Below are positions 30,230 through 38,833 of a stretch of DNA of 64,000 bases, piece after piece. Where the stretch lies: positions 1-64,000 of the forward strand of contig JAHDGM010000008.1 in assembly GCA_020627655.1 (NCBI GenBank), given 5' to 3'. Each line of letters starts with the position of its first letter. Position 1 is the first letter of the stretch. Position numbers and translations under genes: made by a program. The DNA comes from Hellea sp. Its GTDB lineage: Bacteria > Pseudomonadota > Alphaproteobacteria > Caulobacterales > Maricaulaceae. The notes under the pieces are model-generated. The model did no database searches. It was not told where the DNA came from and saw nothing but the letters and a program-made list of their open reading frames with translations.

Positions 30230-30265
30230 AAAAATTAACCTCTTGGCGCTGTTTTTTTGGAGGTT
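30230..30265 (-). terminator. Possible terminator after metB
   Basis: On the minus strand AACCTC and GAGGTT form a 6-bp stem with a 17-base loop, followed by AATTTTTT. It lies about 20 bases past the metB stop and would separate the met operon from the ilv leader. The stem is short and the loop long, so it may be weak. Confidence 0.4.
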
Positions 30266-30283
30266 GATGGCAAATGTTTCCGG

Positions 30284-31444
30284 TTATTTGGATGTTTGCG
30301 AAAAAGAATTCTCAAAATCTCCAGTAAGATCGTTGATTTGCTCCATCCCTACGGAAATCCGGATGAGGTTATCCTTTATCCCGGCGTTTTGACGCGCTTC
30401 AGGGGCCATGCCTGCATGGGTCATGATGGCCGGCTGGCAGATCAGGCTTTCGGTTCCGCCGAGCGATGCGGCGAGGGAGAATATTTCCAGGCCCGACAGA
30501 AAAGTTTTAGCCGTTTGCAAATCACCTTTGATCTCAAAGCTTAGCATAGCGCCGGGGCCGGATTGCTGACGTTTGATAAGCTCGGCTTGGGGATGATTGG
30601 AAAGACCGGGGTAATAGACGCGGTCAACTTGATCATGGCCCGTTAAATATTCAGCGAGCAGCGCGGCATTGGCTTCCTGAATGTCCATTCGGGCGGGCAG
30701 GGTGCGCAGGCCGCGTAAGGTCAGCCAGGCGTCAAAAGGCGCACCTGTTAATCCGGCGCAATTAGCCCACCACCGCAGCTGCTCGACAATGTCTTGATCT
30801 TTGGCGATTATGCAGCCGCCGACCACATCGCTATGACCATTGATATATTTCGTATTGGAATGAAGAACCATATCACAGCCAAGTTCCAGCGGCTTTTGGC
30901 GAAGCGGGGATAGGAATGTATTGTCACATACGGACAGTGCGCCGATTTTACGGGCCGCTTCAGAAATCATCGCAATGTCGACAATGCGCATTAAAGGATT
31001 TGACGGTGTTTCGATAAATACCATTTTGGGCTTGAGCGCCATGGCGGCTTTGACAGCAGCTGTATCACCTTGATCTACAAATTCGACTCGCACGCGGCCT
31101 TGAAGCGCGCGGTGGGTGAACAGGCGGTGGGTGCCGCCATAACAGTCATGAGGCGCAATGATCAGGTCATCAGCCTTTAAAAGGTTAAGGCAAAGATCAA
31201 TGGCGGCCATGCCGGAATTGACAATCTCGCCGCCCAGCCCGCCTTCAAGTTCAACAAGAGAGCTGGTGAGGATTTCCCGGGTCGGGTTTTTGGTACGGCC
31301 ATAATCAAAATCACCCTTGGTCTCTATATCCTGCCAAATATAAGTAGAGGATGTGTGCAGCGGGGCTGCTACAGACCCGGTTGACGGATCCATGCCAATA
31401 CCGGCGCGCACTATACGGGTTTGATCGGACTTATTTTTGGTCAT
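30284..31444 (-). CDS. metB: Cystathionine gamma-synthase (MetB-type PLP trans-sulfuration enzyme)
   Basis: The 386-residue PLP enzyme closely follows the MetB pattern. It has YGRTKNPTREILTSSLVELEGG, IAPHDCYGGTHRLF, DNTFLSPL, and the PLP-lysine segment LHSNTKYINGHSDVVGG. The C-terminal SLGGTESLICQPAIMTHAGM is also typical. It joins an O-acylhomoserine with cysteine (cystathionine) or possibly sulfide. I start at ATG 31444; the upstream codons of the track ORF overlap the small membrane protein. The preceding gene's stop overlaps this ATG (ATGA). Operon with metX under a SAM riboswitch confirms a methionine role. Confidence 0.92.
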   Translation of the reverse strand: MTKNKSDQTRIVRAGIGMDPSTGSVAAPLHTSSTYIWQDIETKGDFDYGRTKNPTREILTSSLVELEGGLGGEIVNSGMAAIDLCLNLLKADDLIIAPHDCYGGTHRLFTHRALQGRVRVEFVDQGDTAAVKAAMALKPKMVFIETPSNPLMRIVDIAMISEAARKIGALSVCDNTFLSPLRQKPLELGCDMVLHSNTKYINGHSDVVGGCIIAKDQDIVEQLRWWANCAGLTGAPFDAWLTLRGLRTLPARMDIQEANAALLAEYLTGHDQVDRVYYPGLSNHPQAELIKRQQSGPGAMLSFEIKGDLQTAKTFLSGLEIFSLAASLGGTESLICQPAIMTHAGMAPEARQNAGIKDNLIRISVGMEQINDLTGDFENSFSQTSK

Positions 31445-31686
31445 TTGAATTTTTCCAAATATGCGCAGAATAATGAAGCGACGGCTAGGATTATTGTGCC
31501 TCCAACAAAACTGTTGGACACTCTCTCTTTCCAAAGATCAAAAAAACTTACTTGACTTGATACGGAATCATAGAATGTAAAAAAAGCGCCGAATAGTTCG
31601 ACCCCAATAAATAAAATACTGAAGTATAGAAGGAAATTTTTCCAAAATTTCTTAGATGTATTTATTTTCACACCAGTATCCCGCAA
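31441..31686 (-). CDS. Small membrane protein between metX and metB
   Basis: The 81-residue protein has two predicted transmembrane helices, FLLYFSILFIGVELFGAFF and FVGGTIILAVASLFCAYLEK, with a loop rich in polar residues between. Its start overlaps the metX stop by 19 bp, or by less if GTG at 31671 is used. Its stop overlaps the metB start (ATGA). Overlap at both ends argues it is genuinely translated. I do not recognise the family. It is AT-richer than its neighbours. A transport-accessory or regulatory role is conjecture. Confidence 0.6.
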   Translation of the reverse strand: MRDTGVKINTSKKFWKNFLLYFSILFIGVELFGAFFTFYDSVSSQVSFFDLWKERVSNSFVGGTIILAVASLFCAYLEKFK

Positions 31687-32621
31687 AATTCTTCCAGCTT
31701 TGGAGCCATCATGTCGAACTCTTTGAGAAAGGCATCATGACCAAACAGAGAGGTAAAAGTATAAAGCTCTGACGGGCCGGCGAGACGGTCACGGAGCTCT
31801 CTCATATCTGGCAGCGGGGCGAGCTGATCCGAAATAGCCGTCATCAAAAGGGTCGGCGTTGAGATATCTTCGGGCGTGACCCGGTGAATATCGATGGATT
31901 CCGATAAAAGCAGAAACCGCTCCGCGTCCATACGCTTGGCAAAATCATCGCCTCGGGATCCGAGATAATCACAGATGTCAAACATGGATGGGTCGGAAGA
32001 GGTTTCCTCAAGGTCAAAGCGATCAGCAAATTCTACGGGTGTTCGATAAGTTGTCATGGCCAGTTCGCGCGCGAGCTTGAGACCTTCTTCGGGCACGCCC
32101 GCTTTAATGGCGACTCTGACCATGCGCCGCTGTATGCCGCGCCAGGCGACGCCGATAGGGTAAGGGCGGTGCGCCGCGCCGATTATACAAAGATTGTTGA
32201 CCCGCTCGGGATAATCCTTCGCAAAAGCAAGAGCCGTCATGCCTCCATAGGATGAGCCGATAAGAGCGGCGGCTTGGTCGATGTTCAGGTGATCCAGCAG
32301 CATTTTAAGCCGCGCGGCTTGATCTTGAGTTGTGATGGCTTTGGGTAAGTCATCACAATTATTAGCCGGTGCAAAATCATATCCCAGAACCTGAAACTTA
32401 TTAATATCAATCGCGCCGCCTTTTCGGACAAGTGGTGACCACCAGCCTTTATGGTGCACAGGGTCGTCGGCGACATAGCGGTCAGCCGAGATGCCGCCCA
32501 TGACAACTATAACGGGGGCGCCTTCTGGCCCGTAAAGCCGCCCTTTGACCATGTCATTTTGAATGACATCACCGCGAGAGAGCTTTGTATCTCCAATTTT
32601 AAATTCTACATTCCGTGCCAT
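31668..32621 (-). CDS. metX: Homoserine O-acyltransferase (MetX family)
   Basis: The 317-residue alpha/beta-hydrolase-fold enzyme acylates homoserine for methionine synthesis. It has VMGGISADRYV near the oxyanion region, the nucleophile elbow LIGSSYGGMTALAFA, and the catalytic His in FGHDAFLKE. The length is on the short side for MetX (often 340-380). Sequence alone does not decide between acetyl-CoA and succinyl-CoA; pairing with a MetB-like enzyme suggests succinyl. It is first in the metX-small protein-metB operon. GAGAGG precedes the ATG, and the SAM riboswitch lies just upstream. Confidence 0.88.
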   Translation of the reverse strand: MARNVEFKIGDTKLSRGDVIQNDMVKGRLYGPEGAPVIVVMGGISADRYVADDPVHHKGWWSPLVRKGGAIDINKFQVLGYDFAPANNCDDLPKAITTQDQAARLKMLLDHLNIDQAAALIGSSYGGMTALAFAKDYPERVNNLCIIGAAHRPYPIGVAWRGIQRRMVRVAIKAGVPEEGLKLARELAMTTYRTPVEFADRFDLEETSSDPSMFDICDYLGSRGDDFAKRMDAERFLLLSESIDIHRVTPEDISTPTLLMTAISDQLAPLPDMRELRDRLAGPSELYTFTSLFGHDAFLKEFDMMAPKLEEFCGILV

Positions 32622-32685
32622 AAGGCCTCTCTGTTAGGGCCAATCTGCTCGGTTACATAGAAAGGAAAGATGCGAAATTATTCGC

Positions 32686-32790
32686 TCTCTCATCTTCCAA
32701 CGAAACGTTGCAGGATTTGGCACCTTTGTGTGGTCACAAGGTTGCCCCGACATCTTTGGGCCTGTCCCTCAGTCGGTCTTGATGAGTGAG
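32686..32790 (-). promoter_or_regulatory. SAM-I (S-box) riboswitch upstream of metX
   Basis: On the minus strand the leader carries the S-box core: GAGGGACAGGCCC, then GGGGCAACC, then GGTGCCAAATCCTGC, in consensus order and spacing. P1 is closed by CTCATC (32781-32786) and GATGAG (32689-32694). Downstream, AGATG and GCGAA can pair with TTCGC and CATCT in a hairpin that competes with P1. GGCC/GGCC may mask the metX Shine-Dalgarno. SAM binding is expected to lower metX-metB expression. The exact platform mechanism is inferred. Confidence 0.88.
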
Positions 32791-32793
32791 ATT

Positions 32794-32822
32794 TCTATGA
32801 CGGAAGTTTTGAGCGTGGTCAA
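32794..32822 (-). promoter_or_regulatory. Predicted promoter of the met operon
   Basis: On the minus strand TTGACC (32817-32822), 17-bp spacer and CATAGA (32794-32799) precede the aptamer. The expected transcription start is near 32788-32790, exactly where the riboswitch P1 begins, which supports both calls. Confidence 0.6.
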
Positions 32823-32875
32823 GACGTGGAACTTTGTTTTCACGCAACCGTTTCACGCTTGTTTCACGTATGACC

Positions 32876-33247
32876 CTAACTCGTCGGAGCGCCTGTGGCC
32901 CAGATTAGACCGATAAACAGACCTTTCATCCTCGGTAGCAAAAGCAGGCAAAGTCCAAGCCCGAGGCCGCCTAAAATCAGAATGGGGGCCCAGCTCGGTA
33001 GATCCAGTTTAAAGGTCAAATAGTGAAACAACGGCGCGAGCATATGCAGCACGATCAGCATGGTCGCCCAGGCAGGGCCGTCATCTGCGCGCACCTTGGC
33101 CCAATCCGTCTCGCAAGAAGCACAGCTTTCCACAGGTTTGAGATAGGCACGAAATAACGGCGCGTTATCACATTTGGGGCAGGTCATTTTAAGCCCGCGT
33201 TTCATGGCTGTTTTTTTGGATAGAGTTTCCATAATTTGCTCATACAT
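32876..33247 (-). CDS. DUF983 family membrane protein
   Basis: The product (123 residues from ATG 33247) has a zinc-ribbon-like N-terminus, MTCPKCDNAPLFRAYLKPVESCASC, then two transmembrane helices (WATMLIVLHMLAPLFHYL; APILILGGLGLGLCLLLLP). This is the DUF983 layout. The family's function is not established; some relatives sit near cytochrome oxidase genes, which are absent here. AAAGGG precedes the chosen ATG (MYEQIM); the track starts 21 bases earlier. It diverges from dapD. Confidence 0.8.
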   Translation of the reverse strand: MYEQIMETLSKKTAMKRGLKMTCPKCDNAPLFRAYLKPVESCASCETDWAKVRADDGPAWATMLIVLHMLAPLFHYLTFKLDLPSWAPILILGGLGLGLCLLLLPRMKGLFIGLIWATGAPTS

Positions 33248-33363
33248 AATCCCTTTCATCACGGCCAAGGCACATAGTGCCGCAGAGTCGGGACCGCTTC
33301 ACAAATGCAATTGACTCCCATGTCCGCCCGACTATGGTCGCGCGCGAATTAATGGAGCCTTTC

Positions 33364-34194
33364 ATGAACACTGCCGAGCTGTCTAAAATTATTGATGCCG
33401 CCTGGGAAGACCGCGCGTCTTTGACCCCGGATAGTCAAGGCGAGCGCCGGGAGGCTATTGAGACAGCGATTATGGCGCTGGATAGCGGAGAGCTTCGTGT
33501 GGCTTCAAAAACCGAAAGTGGCGATTGGCAAGTTCATCAATGGTTGAAAAAAGCTGTGCTTCTGGGCTTTCGTATTCATGCCAATAAAATTATGACGGGC
33601 GGTCCTGCTGCGGGAAATTGGTGGGATAAAGTTCCGTCCAAATTTGAAGGTTGGGGCGAAGCCGAGTTTTCACAAGCGGCTTTTCGCGCGGTTCCCAATG
33701 CGGGCGTCCGCCGCGGCGCTTATATTGCGCCGAACGCCGTCCTTATGCCGTCTTATGTCAATATTGGTGCCTATGTGGATGAAGGTACCATGGTTGATAC
33801 ATGGGCTACGGTTGGCTCTTGCGCCCAGATCGGTAAAAATGTGCATCTTTCCGGCGGTGTGGGTATTGGCGGCGTGCTTGAACCGCTGCAGGCCAATCCG
33901 ACAATTATTGAAGATGACTGCTTTATCGGCGCGCGTTCTGAAGTGGTCGAAGGTGTTATTATTCGTCAGGGCGCAGTTCTGGCTATGGGGACGTTTATTT
34001 CTCAAAGCACCAAAATTTATAACCGAATGACCGGTGAAATTTCTTTTGGCGAAGTGCCGGCATATTCCGTGGTTGTGCCGGGATCACTTCCATCCAAGGA
34101 TGGCTCACATAGTCTTAACTGTGCGGTGATTGTGAAAATCGTCGATGAAAAAACCCGGTCTAAAACCGGGGTGAATGAGCTTTTGCGGGACTAA
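33364..34194 (+). CDS. dapD: Tetrahydrodipicolinate N-succinyltransferase
   Basis: DapD transfers succinyl from succinyl-CoA to tetrahydrodipicolinate in lysine/mDAP synthesis. The 276-residue protein has the DapD N-terminal helical domain and a left-handed beta-helix with hexapeptide repeats ([32 protein letters not shown]). I start at ATG 33364 (MNTAELSK), which has GGAG upstream and matches family length (about 275). The stop overlaps the ATG of the HNH-like gene (TAATG). DapE, a later pathway enzyme, lies 3.4 kb downstream on the other strand. Confidence 0.96.
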   Translation: MNTAELSKIIDAAWEDRASLTPDSQGERREAIETAIMALDSGELRVASKTESGDWQVHQWLKKAVLLGFRIHANKIMTGGPAAGNWWDKVPSKFEGWGEAEFSQAAFRAVPNAGVRRGAYIAPNAVLMPSYVNIGAYVDEGTMVDTWATVGSCAQIGKNVHLSGGVGIGGVLEPLQANPTIIEDDCFIGARSEVVEGVIIRQGAVLAMGTFISQSTKIYNRMTGEISFGEVPAYSVVVPGSLPSKDGSHSLNCAVIVKIVDEKTRSKTGVNELLRD

Positions 34195-34487
34195 TGAAAG
34201 AGCTGAACACGGATAATTGTCCACTTTGCCAGCGCTTGGTGAAATTAACTTTCCATCATCTTATTCCGAAAAAAGTGCATGGCCGAAACTACTTCAAAAA
34301 GAAGTATAAGCGCCATGATCTGCAAGAGGGCATAAATATCTGCCGCAAATGCCATAACGGTATTCATGACCTGTATGACGAAATGTATCTTGGCAAGGTA
34401 CTCAACACTTTGGAACTTATCCAGGCGGATCCTGCTTTGGCCAAACATTTTGCCTGGGTCGCCAAGCAGCGCATTGCCACAATATGA
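34194..34487 (+). CDS. Small HNH-nuclease-like zinc protein
   Basis: The 97-residue protein has CPLC near the N-terminus, FHHLIPKKVHGRNYF, and a second CRKCHNGIH cluster, the metal-binding and histidine pattern of small HNH-fold proteins. It shares one base with dapD's stop (TAATG), so it is probably translated by reinitiation. Whether it is a nuclease is unproven: small HNH-like proteins of this type often have unknown roles. No restriction-modification or phage genes are nearby. Confidence 0.7.
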   Translation: MKELNTDNCPLCQRLVKLTFHHLIPKKVHGRNYFKKKYKRHDLQEGINICRKCHNGIHDLYDEMYLGKVLNTLELIQADPALAKHFAWVAKQRIATI

Positions 34488-34560
34488 AGCAGGATTGCCT
34501 GTGGACTTGCGCGCCCAAAACCAGTAATTCGACCATAATCTTATCGTCCTTAAAGGAATC

Positions 34561-35520
34561 ATGATGACAAAAGGTTTGGTAACAGTATTTGGCGGCTCCG
34601 GCTTTCTAGGAAAACATGTTGTCCGGGCATTAGTCAAAGATGGTTGGCGCGTACGCGTACCCGTTCGTCGACCTCATACGGCGCAGGATTTACGGGTGAT
34701 CGGGAATGTCGGTCAGGTGCAATTGGTACAGGCTAATATCCGGTTTCAAAATTCTGTTATTCGGGCTGTTGAAGGCTCAGATGCGGTCATTAATCTGGTC
34801 AGTATTTTGTATCAGGAAGGTAAACAAAAATTCAGCAGCGTTCACGAAGGCGGCGCGTTGAATTTGGCCGCCGCCATAAAGCAGGCCGACATTACTAATG
34901 TTGTTCAGGTCTCTGCTATTGGAGCTGATACAAAATCGAAGAGTGCTTATGCGCGAACAAAGGCGAATGCGGAAGACGTCATTCGCGGGGCCGTGCCAAG
35001 TGCGGATATCATACGCCCATCCATCATGTTCGGGCCGGAGGATAGCTTTTTCAACCGGTTTGCGAAGCTGGCGACTATGAGCCCGGCTTTGCCGCTGATT
35101 GGCGGGGATACAAAGTTTCAACCTGTTTATGTGGGTGATGTTGCGGAGGCAATCGCAAAGGTGATCGGTCAGGGCACAACAGGCAGCACTTATGAGCTCG
35201 GCGGTCCGCGGACTTATTCTTTCAAAGAGCTACTGAATTTCACACTGGAGACTATTGATCGCAAACGAATTCTCGCGCCCGTTCCCTGGTTTGCTGCGGG
35301 CATGCTGGGCATGGTCGGTGAAGTTGTGGGCGCTCTACCTTTTGTGAAACCCTTTTTAACCCGTGACCAGGTTGCGAATTTGAAGATTGATAATATCGTC
35401 TCCGATGATGCTAAAAGCTTTCACGATTTGGGTGTTGATCTGGAAACAGTGGAATCCATCGTACCTGCTTATCTTGAGCGCTATCGCCGCTATGGGCAGT
35501 TCCACGAAAAGACCAGTTAA
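34561..35520 (+). CDS. NDUFA9-like atypical SDR (NAD(P)-binding)
   Basis: The 319-residue atypical short-chain dehydrogenase starts with VFGGSGFLGKHVVRALVKDG, a Rossmann motif. It continues with SDAVINLVSILYQEGKQKF and SIMFGPEDSFFNRFAKLA, landmarks of the complex I NDUFA9 subunit family in alphaproteobacteria. In mitochondria the homologue is a complex I accessory subunit that binds NADPH. Association with complex I here is inferred from family. Its stop directly abuts the TTG start of the glycosyltransferase gene. Confidence 0.88.
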   Translation: MMTKGLVTVFGGSGFLGKHVVRALVKDGWRVRVPVRRPHTAQDLRVIGNVGQVQLVQANIRFQNSVIRAVEGSDAVINLVSILYQEGKQKFSSVHEGGALNLAAAIKQADITNVVQVSAIGADTKSKSAYARTKANAEDVIRGAVPSADIIRPSIMFGPEDSFFNRFAKLATMSPALPLIGGDTKFQPVYVGDVAEAIAKVIGQGTTGSTYELGGPRTYSFKELLNFTLETIDRKRILAPVPWFAAGMLGMVGEVVGALPFVKPFLTRDQVANLKIDNIVSDDAKSFHDLGVDLETVESIVPAYLERYRRYGQFHEKTS

Positions 35521-37059
35521 TTGGTATTTGCCGCAGCCGATAATGATAATATTTCGGTTCGGGGCGGCCCGGACTTTCACTTTTATGTGTTGCTTTTGAT
35601 TGGCGGTATTTTTCTTATCCGTCTGGCCGCATTATTTTTATCCCCGTATAATTTACACGGTGACGAAGCTCAATATTGGGCTTGGTCAAAAGAACTCGAT
35701 TGGGGCTTCTTTACCAAACCGCCCGGCATAGCTGCTGTCATTGCAGCGACCACCAGTGTCTTCGGGGACGCGGAATGGGCGGTGCGTATATCTTCGCCTA
35801 TACTCCATAGCCTGACCGCTTATGTGATTTACCGAACGGCGCGGTTTATGTATTCAGGCGCAACCGGGTTTTGGGCGGCGGCTATTTACCTTTTAATGCC
35901 AGCTGTCTGGCTCTCTTCAGGAATTGTGAGCACGGATGTACCGCTGCTTTTATGCTGGGCCTTGGCACTCAATGCCTGGGCGCATTTACGGCGTGCTGCA
36001 AATTGGAAATGGGCGGTGCAATTAGGCCTTGCTCTTGGATTGGGCCTTCTTTGCAAATATGCTATGTTGTTCTTTTTCCCAGCGCTTTTATTAGCTGTTT
36101 TATTTGACGCCCATAGTCGCAAAGCGCTGATCTCCCCAAAGGGTGTGTTGGTCGCGGTTTTAATTGTAGTCTGTATTGCCCCGAATATGATGTGGAACGC
36201 CCAGAATGATTTTGCGACTTTTTCTCATACGGCGGCAAATGCTAATCTGAGTGAAGGCATACCTTTTCATCCACTGGCGCTTTTAGAATTTATAGGCAGC
36301 CAATTTGCCGTGTTTGGGCCGGTCTCACTGCTCCTGCTGGCCCTTGCTATTCGGGCTGCATTTAAAAACCGCTTGAACCCGCCATCGATTATGTTGGCTC
36401 TGTTTGTCTTAAGTCCGCTGCTTATTATTGCCCTGCAATCTCTATTATCTCGGGCCAATGCCAATTGGGCGGTCACCGCTTATATTGCTGCGTCTATTTT
36501 GACAGCTCATTACGCAGTGAAGTTTTGGCCGCGCCTTAAAAAGTGGATGGGATATAATCTGATTTTACAAACTGCTGCCTGTCTCATATTGGTCGGGATT
36601 TATCTGAGCCCGGCCGTCGTTAACGCGCTGGGCCGCGCCAATGATGTCAAGCGTGTACGCGGCTGGCCCGAGACGGTTCAAGCTTTGCAGACCGTCTATA
36701 AAGAGGGGCATGACGGGCAGGCATTTCAGGCGCTTGCCAGTGATAAACGTATTCATCTTTACGATCTGAATTACTACGGAAACCAAGACTATACTCTGGG
36801 TGATAATATGCCGATCTATATGTGGCGTTATAAATCCTACCCGGCTCATCACGCGGATCTTACGCGCGCACTACCTGCCATGAGTGGCCCTGTATTAATG
36901 GTCAATTATGAAGCAGAGGAATATAAAGAAGAGCTAGCCGAGGATTTCGAACGCTTAGTGCCTTTAACCGATTTGGATATTGATCTGGGCGGTGGCAAAA
37001 GGCGACAGTTAAAGCTTTGGGCGGGCTATGGTTACACGCCCACTACGAGCAGGCATTAA
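35521..37059 (+). CDS. GT39/ArnT-like integral membrane glycosyltransferase
   Basis: The 512-residue polytopic protein has the family-39 (ArnT/PMT-like) first periplasmic loop, NLHGDEAQYWAWSKELDWGF with its acidic Asp-Glu pair, followed by TKPPGIAAVIA. Around ten hydrophobic segments follow and there is a periplasmic C-terminal domain. Such enzymes transfer sugars from undecaprenyl-phosphate donors to lipid A, other lipids or proteins. The only available start near the upstream stop is TTG at 35521. The donor and acceptor are unknown. Confidence 0.85.
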   Translation: MVFAAADNDNISVRGGPDFHFYVLLLIGGIFLIRLAALFLSPYNLHGDEAQYWAWSKELDWGFFTKPPGIAAVIAATTSVFGDAEWAVRISSPILHSLTAYVIYRTARFMYSGATGFWAAAIYLLMPAVWLSSGIVSTDVPLLLCWALALNAWAHLRRAANWKWAVQLGLALGLGLLCKYAMLFFFPALLLAVLFDAHSRKALISPKGVLVAVLIVVCIAPNMMWNAQNDFATFSHTAANANLSEGIPFHPLALLEFIGSQFAVFGPVSLLLLALAIRAAFKNRLNPPSIMLALFVLSPLLIIALQSLLSRANANWAVTAYIAASILTAHYAVKFWPRLKKWMGYNLILQTAACLILVGIYLSPAVVNALGRANDVKRVRGWPETVQALQTVYKEGHDGQAFQALASDKRIHLYDLNYYGNQDYTLGDNMPIYMWRYKSYPAHHADLTRALPAMSGPVLMVNYEAEEYKEELAEDFERLVPLTDLDIDLGGGKRRQLKLWAGYGYTPTTSRH

Positions 37060-37623
37060 TCAAACATATTGGGACACGCCCATCAATATCATCATTAACC
37101 CCATTGCCGTTATGATGCAGGCTGTCAGGATTGCGGCGCCCCAATCAAATCCTGCTATCTTTTTTGCAAGCCTTATATCGATAAACAGGGTCCCCATATA
37201 AATGGTAAAAGCGGCAATATTGGCGATCATGAACGGGACGATACCGGCCATATAAAGCCCGAAAAAAGCGGCGGCGAGCAGTGCGGAGAAAAACACCGCC
37301 CAATGCCTAACAATAACCCAGGGCCGGAACCTGTCTTGCCGGTCAAAAACCAGGCATAAAATATAGGCCACAAGTAAAAACATCAGCGCGTATAATAGCA
37401 ACACAATGAAGAAGGCCGCCGCCGGAAGGCTGCTGGTTTCTTCCAGGATTTTCGCGCGGTGCATTTGTACGGCCGCGGCGCAGACATAATAAAAGGGCAG
37501 GGATAATAGCAAGGCAATAAAAGATTGTTGCAGGCCTTTGCGGGATAGATCAAAAAATATTTCCCAATCCTCTCGCTTGCCTAAAGCCGCGAGACAGCCG
37601 GATAAAAGTCTCGGCAGGTTCAT
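37060..37623 (-). CDS. Hypothetical polytopic membrane protein downstream of dapE
   Basis: The 187-residue protein has a short soluble N-terminus (KREDWEIFFDLSRKGLQQS) and about five transmembrane segments. Examples are FIALLLSLPFYYVCAAAV, FFIVLLLYALMFLLVAYILC and ILTACIITAMGLMMILMGV. It overlaps the dapE stop by 4 bp (ATGA), so it is coupled to dapE. I recognise no family or catalytic motif. Its 3' end abuts the convergent glycosyltransferase gene without a gap. Confidence 0.7.
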   Translation of the reverse strand: MNLPRLLSGCLAALGKREDWEIFFDLSRKGLQQSFIALLLSLPFYYVCAAAVQMHRAKILEETSSLPAAAFFIVLLLYALMFLLVAYILCLVFDRQDRFRPWVIVRHWAVFFSALLAAAFFGLYMAGIVPFMIANIAAFTIYMGTLFIDIRLAKKIAGFDWGAAILTACIITAMGLMMILMGVSQYV

Positions 37624-38783
37624 GCAAAATACCTTTGTAGAATTTTGGTATAAATATCTGTGAGCGTATGAATGTCCGCCACATCCACTCGCTCATTAAC
37701 TTGATGGATGGTTGCGCCGACCAATCCAAACTCTACGACTGGGGCATAATGGGTTATGTAGCGGGCATCGGATGTGCCGCCAGATGTCGAGAGTTCAGGT
37801 CGCCGGCCCGTGACGTCTTGGACGGCTTGTTGGACTGTATCCGTAAAGCTGCAGGGATCTGTTAAAAATGCTTCGCCTGTCACTCTTAGGTCAGCTAAAA
37901 TTTCGCCATCAAACCCGGCCTGTACTGCCGCGACCTCTTCATGGATCCAGTCTTTGAGGTCATCACCGCAATGTTCCGTGTTAAACCGGATGTTAAATTT
38001 TGCCCGCGCGATTTCTGGGATGACGTTGTGAGCCGGGTTTCCAACATCAATTGACGTAACTTCTAGATTAGACGGTTGGAAAAATTCATTGCCGCTATCT
38101 AAATGCCGTTCCTGCAAATGAGATAAAAGCGTGATAAGTGGCGGGATAGGGTTTTGCGCTCTGTGTGGATAGGCAACATGACCCTGATAGCCTTTAACTT
38201 CGATTATAGCATTTAATGAACCGCGTCGCCCGTTTTTGACCATATCGCCAAGGGCGTCCGGATTGGTTGGCTCTCCGACCAGGCAATGATCAATTTTTTC
38301 GCCGGCATTGGTAATGGCTTTTAAAACTTTGTCAGTACCATTAACCGCGGGACCTTCCTCATCGCCTGTAATCAAAAAACTTATGGATCCGTTTGGGGCC
38401 CAGCCACTCTGGATAAGATTTGTGACGGCGGCTGTGAAAGCCGCGATGGACCCTTTCATATCGGCTGCGCCCCGCCCCCATAAGACATCGTCTTTAATCA
38501 CAGCATCAAATGGGGGATTATCCCATTTTTCCGCATCGCCTACAGGCACTACATCTGTGTGCCCCGCATAGCAGAAATTCGGCGCAGTGATACCGAACCG
38601 GGCGTAGAGATTATCGACCCGGTCATCGCCTTCGCCAAATGGGTATCGCGTGCACTTAAAGCCGAGCGTTTCCAAATGGGTTTGCAACAAGTCCAACGCC
38701 CCCGCATCAATAGGGGTCACAGATGGCCGCTGGATCAACTCTTGGGCAAAACTTACCGGATCATATATGAGATCATTAGACAT
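37620..38783 (-). CDS. dapE: Succinyl-diaminopimelate desuccinylase
   Basis: This dinuclear-zinc M20-family enzyme releases succinate from N-succinyl-LL-diaminopimelate in lysine/mDAP synthesis. From ATG 38783 (MSNDLIYDPVSFAQEL) it is 387 residues, the usual length; the track adds a spurious 79-residue extension. Metal and catalytic motifs are FCYAGHTDVVPVGD, GRGAADMKGSIAAF and ITGDEEGPAVNGT. The C-terminal LSTSGGTSDARYITHYAPVV is typical of DapE. Confidence 0.95.
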   Translation of the reverse strand: MSNDLIYDPVSFAQELIQRPSVTPIDAGALDLLQTHLETLGFKCTRYPFGEGDDRVDNLYARFGITAPNFCYAGHTDVVPVGDAEKWDNPPFDAVIKDDVLWGRGAADMKGSIAAFTAAVTNLIQSGWAPNGSISFLITGDEEGPAVNGTDKVLKAITNAGEKIDHCLVGEPTNPDALGDMVKNGRRGSLNAIIEVKGYQGHVAYPHRAQNPIPPLITLLSHLQERHLDSGNEFFQPSNLEVTSIDVGNPAHNVIPEIARAKFNIRFNTEHCGDDLKDWIHEEVAAVQAGFDGEILADLRVTGEAFLTDPCSFTDTVQQAVQDVTGRRPELSTSGGTSDARYITHYAPVVEFGLVGATIHQVNERVDVADIHTLTDIYTKILQRYFA

Positions 38784-38833
38784 AGGCTGGTTAAAGCGTT
38801 TAAATTCAATGCGCGCAAGATATGGAGAGAGAT

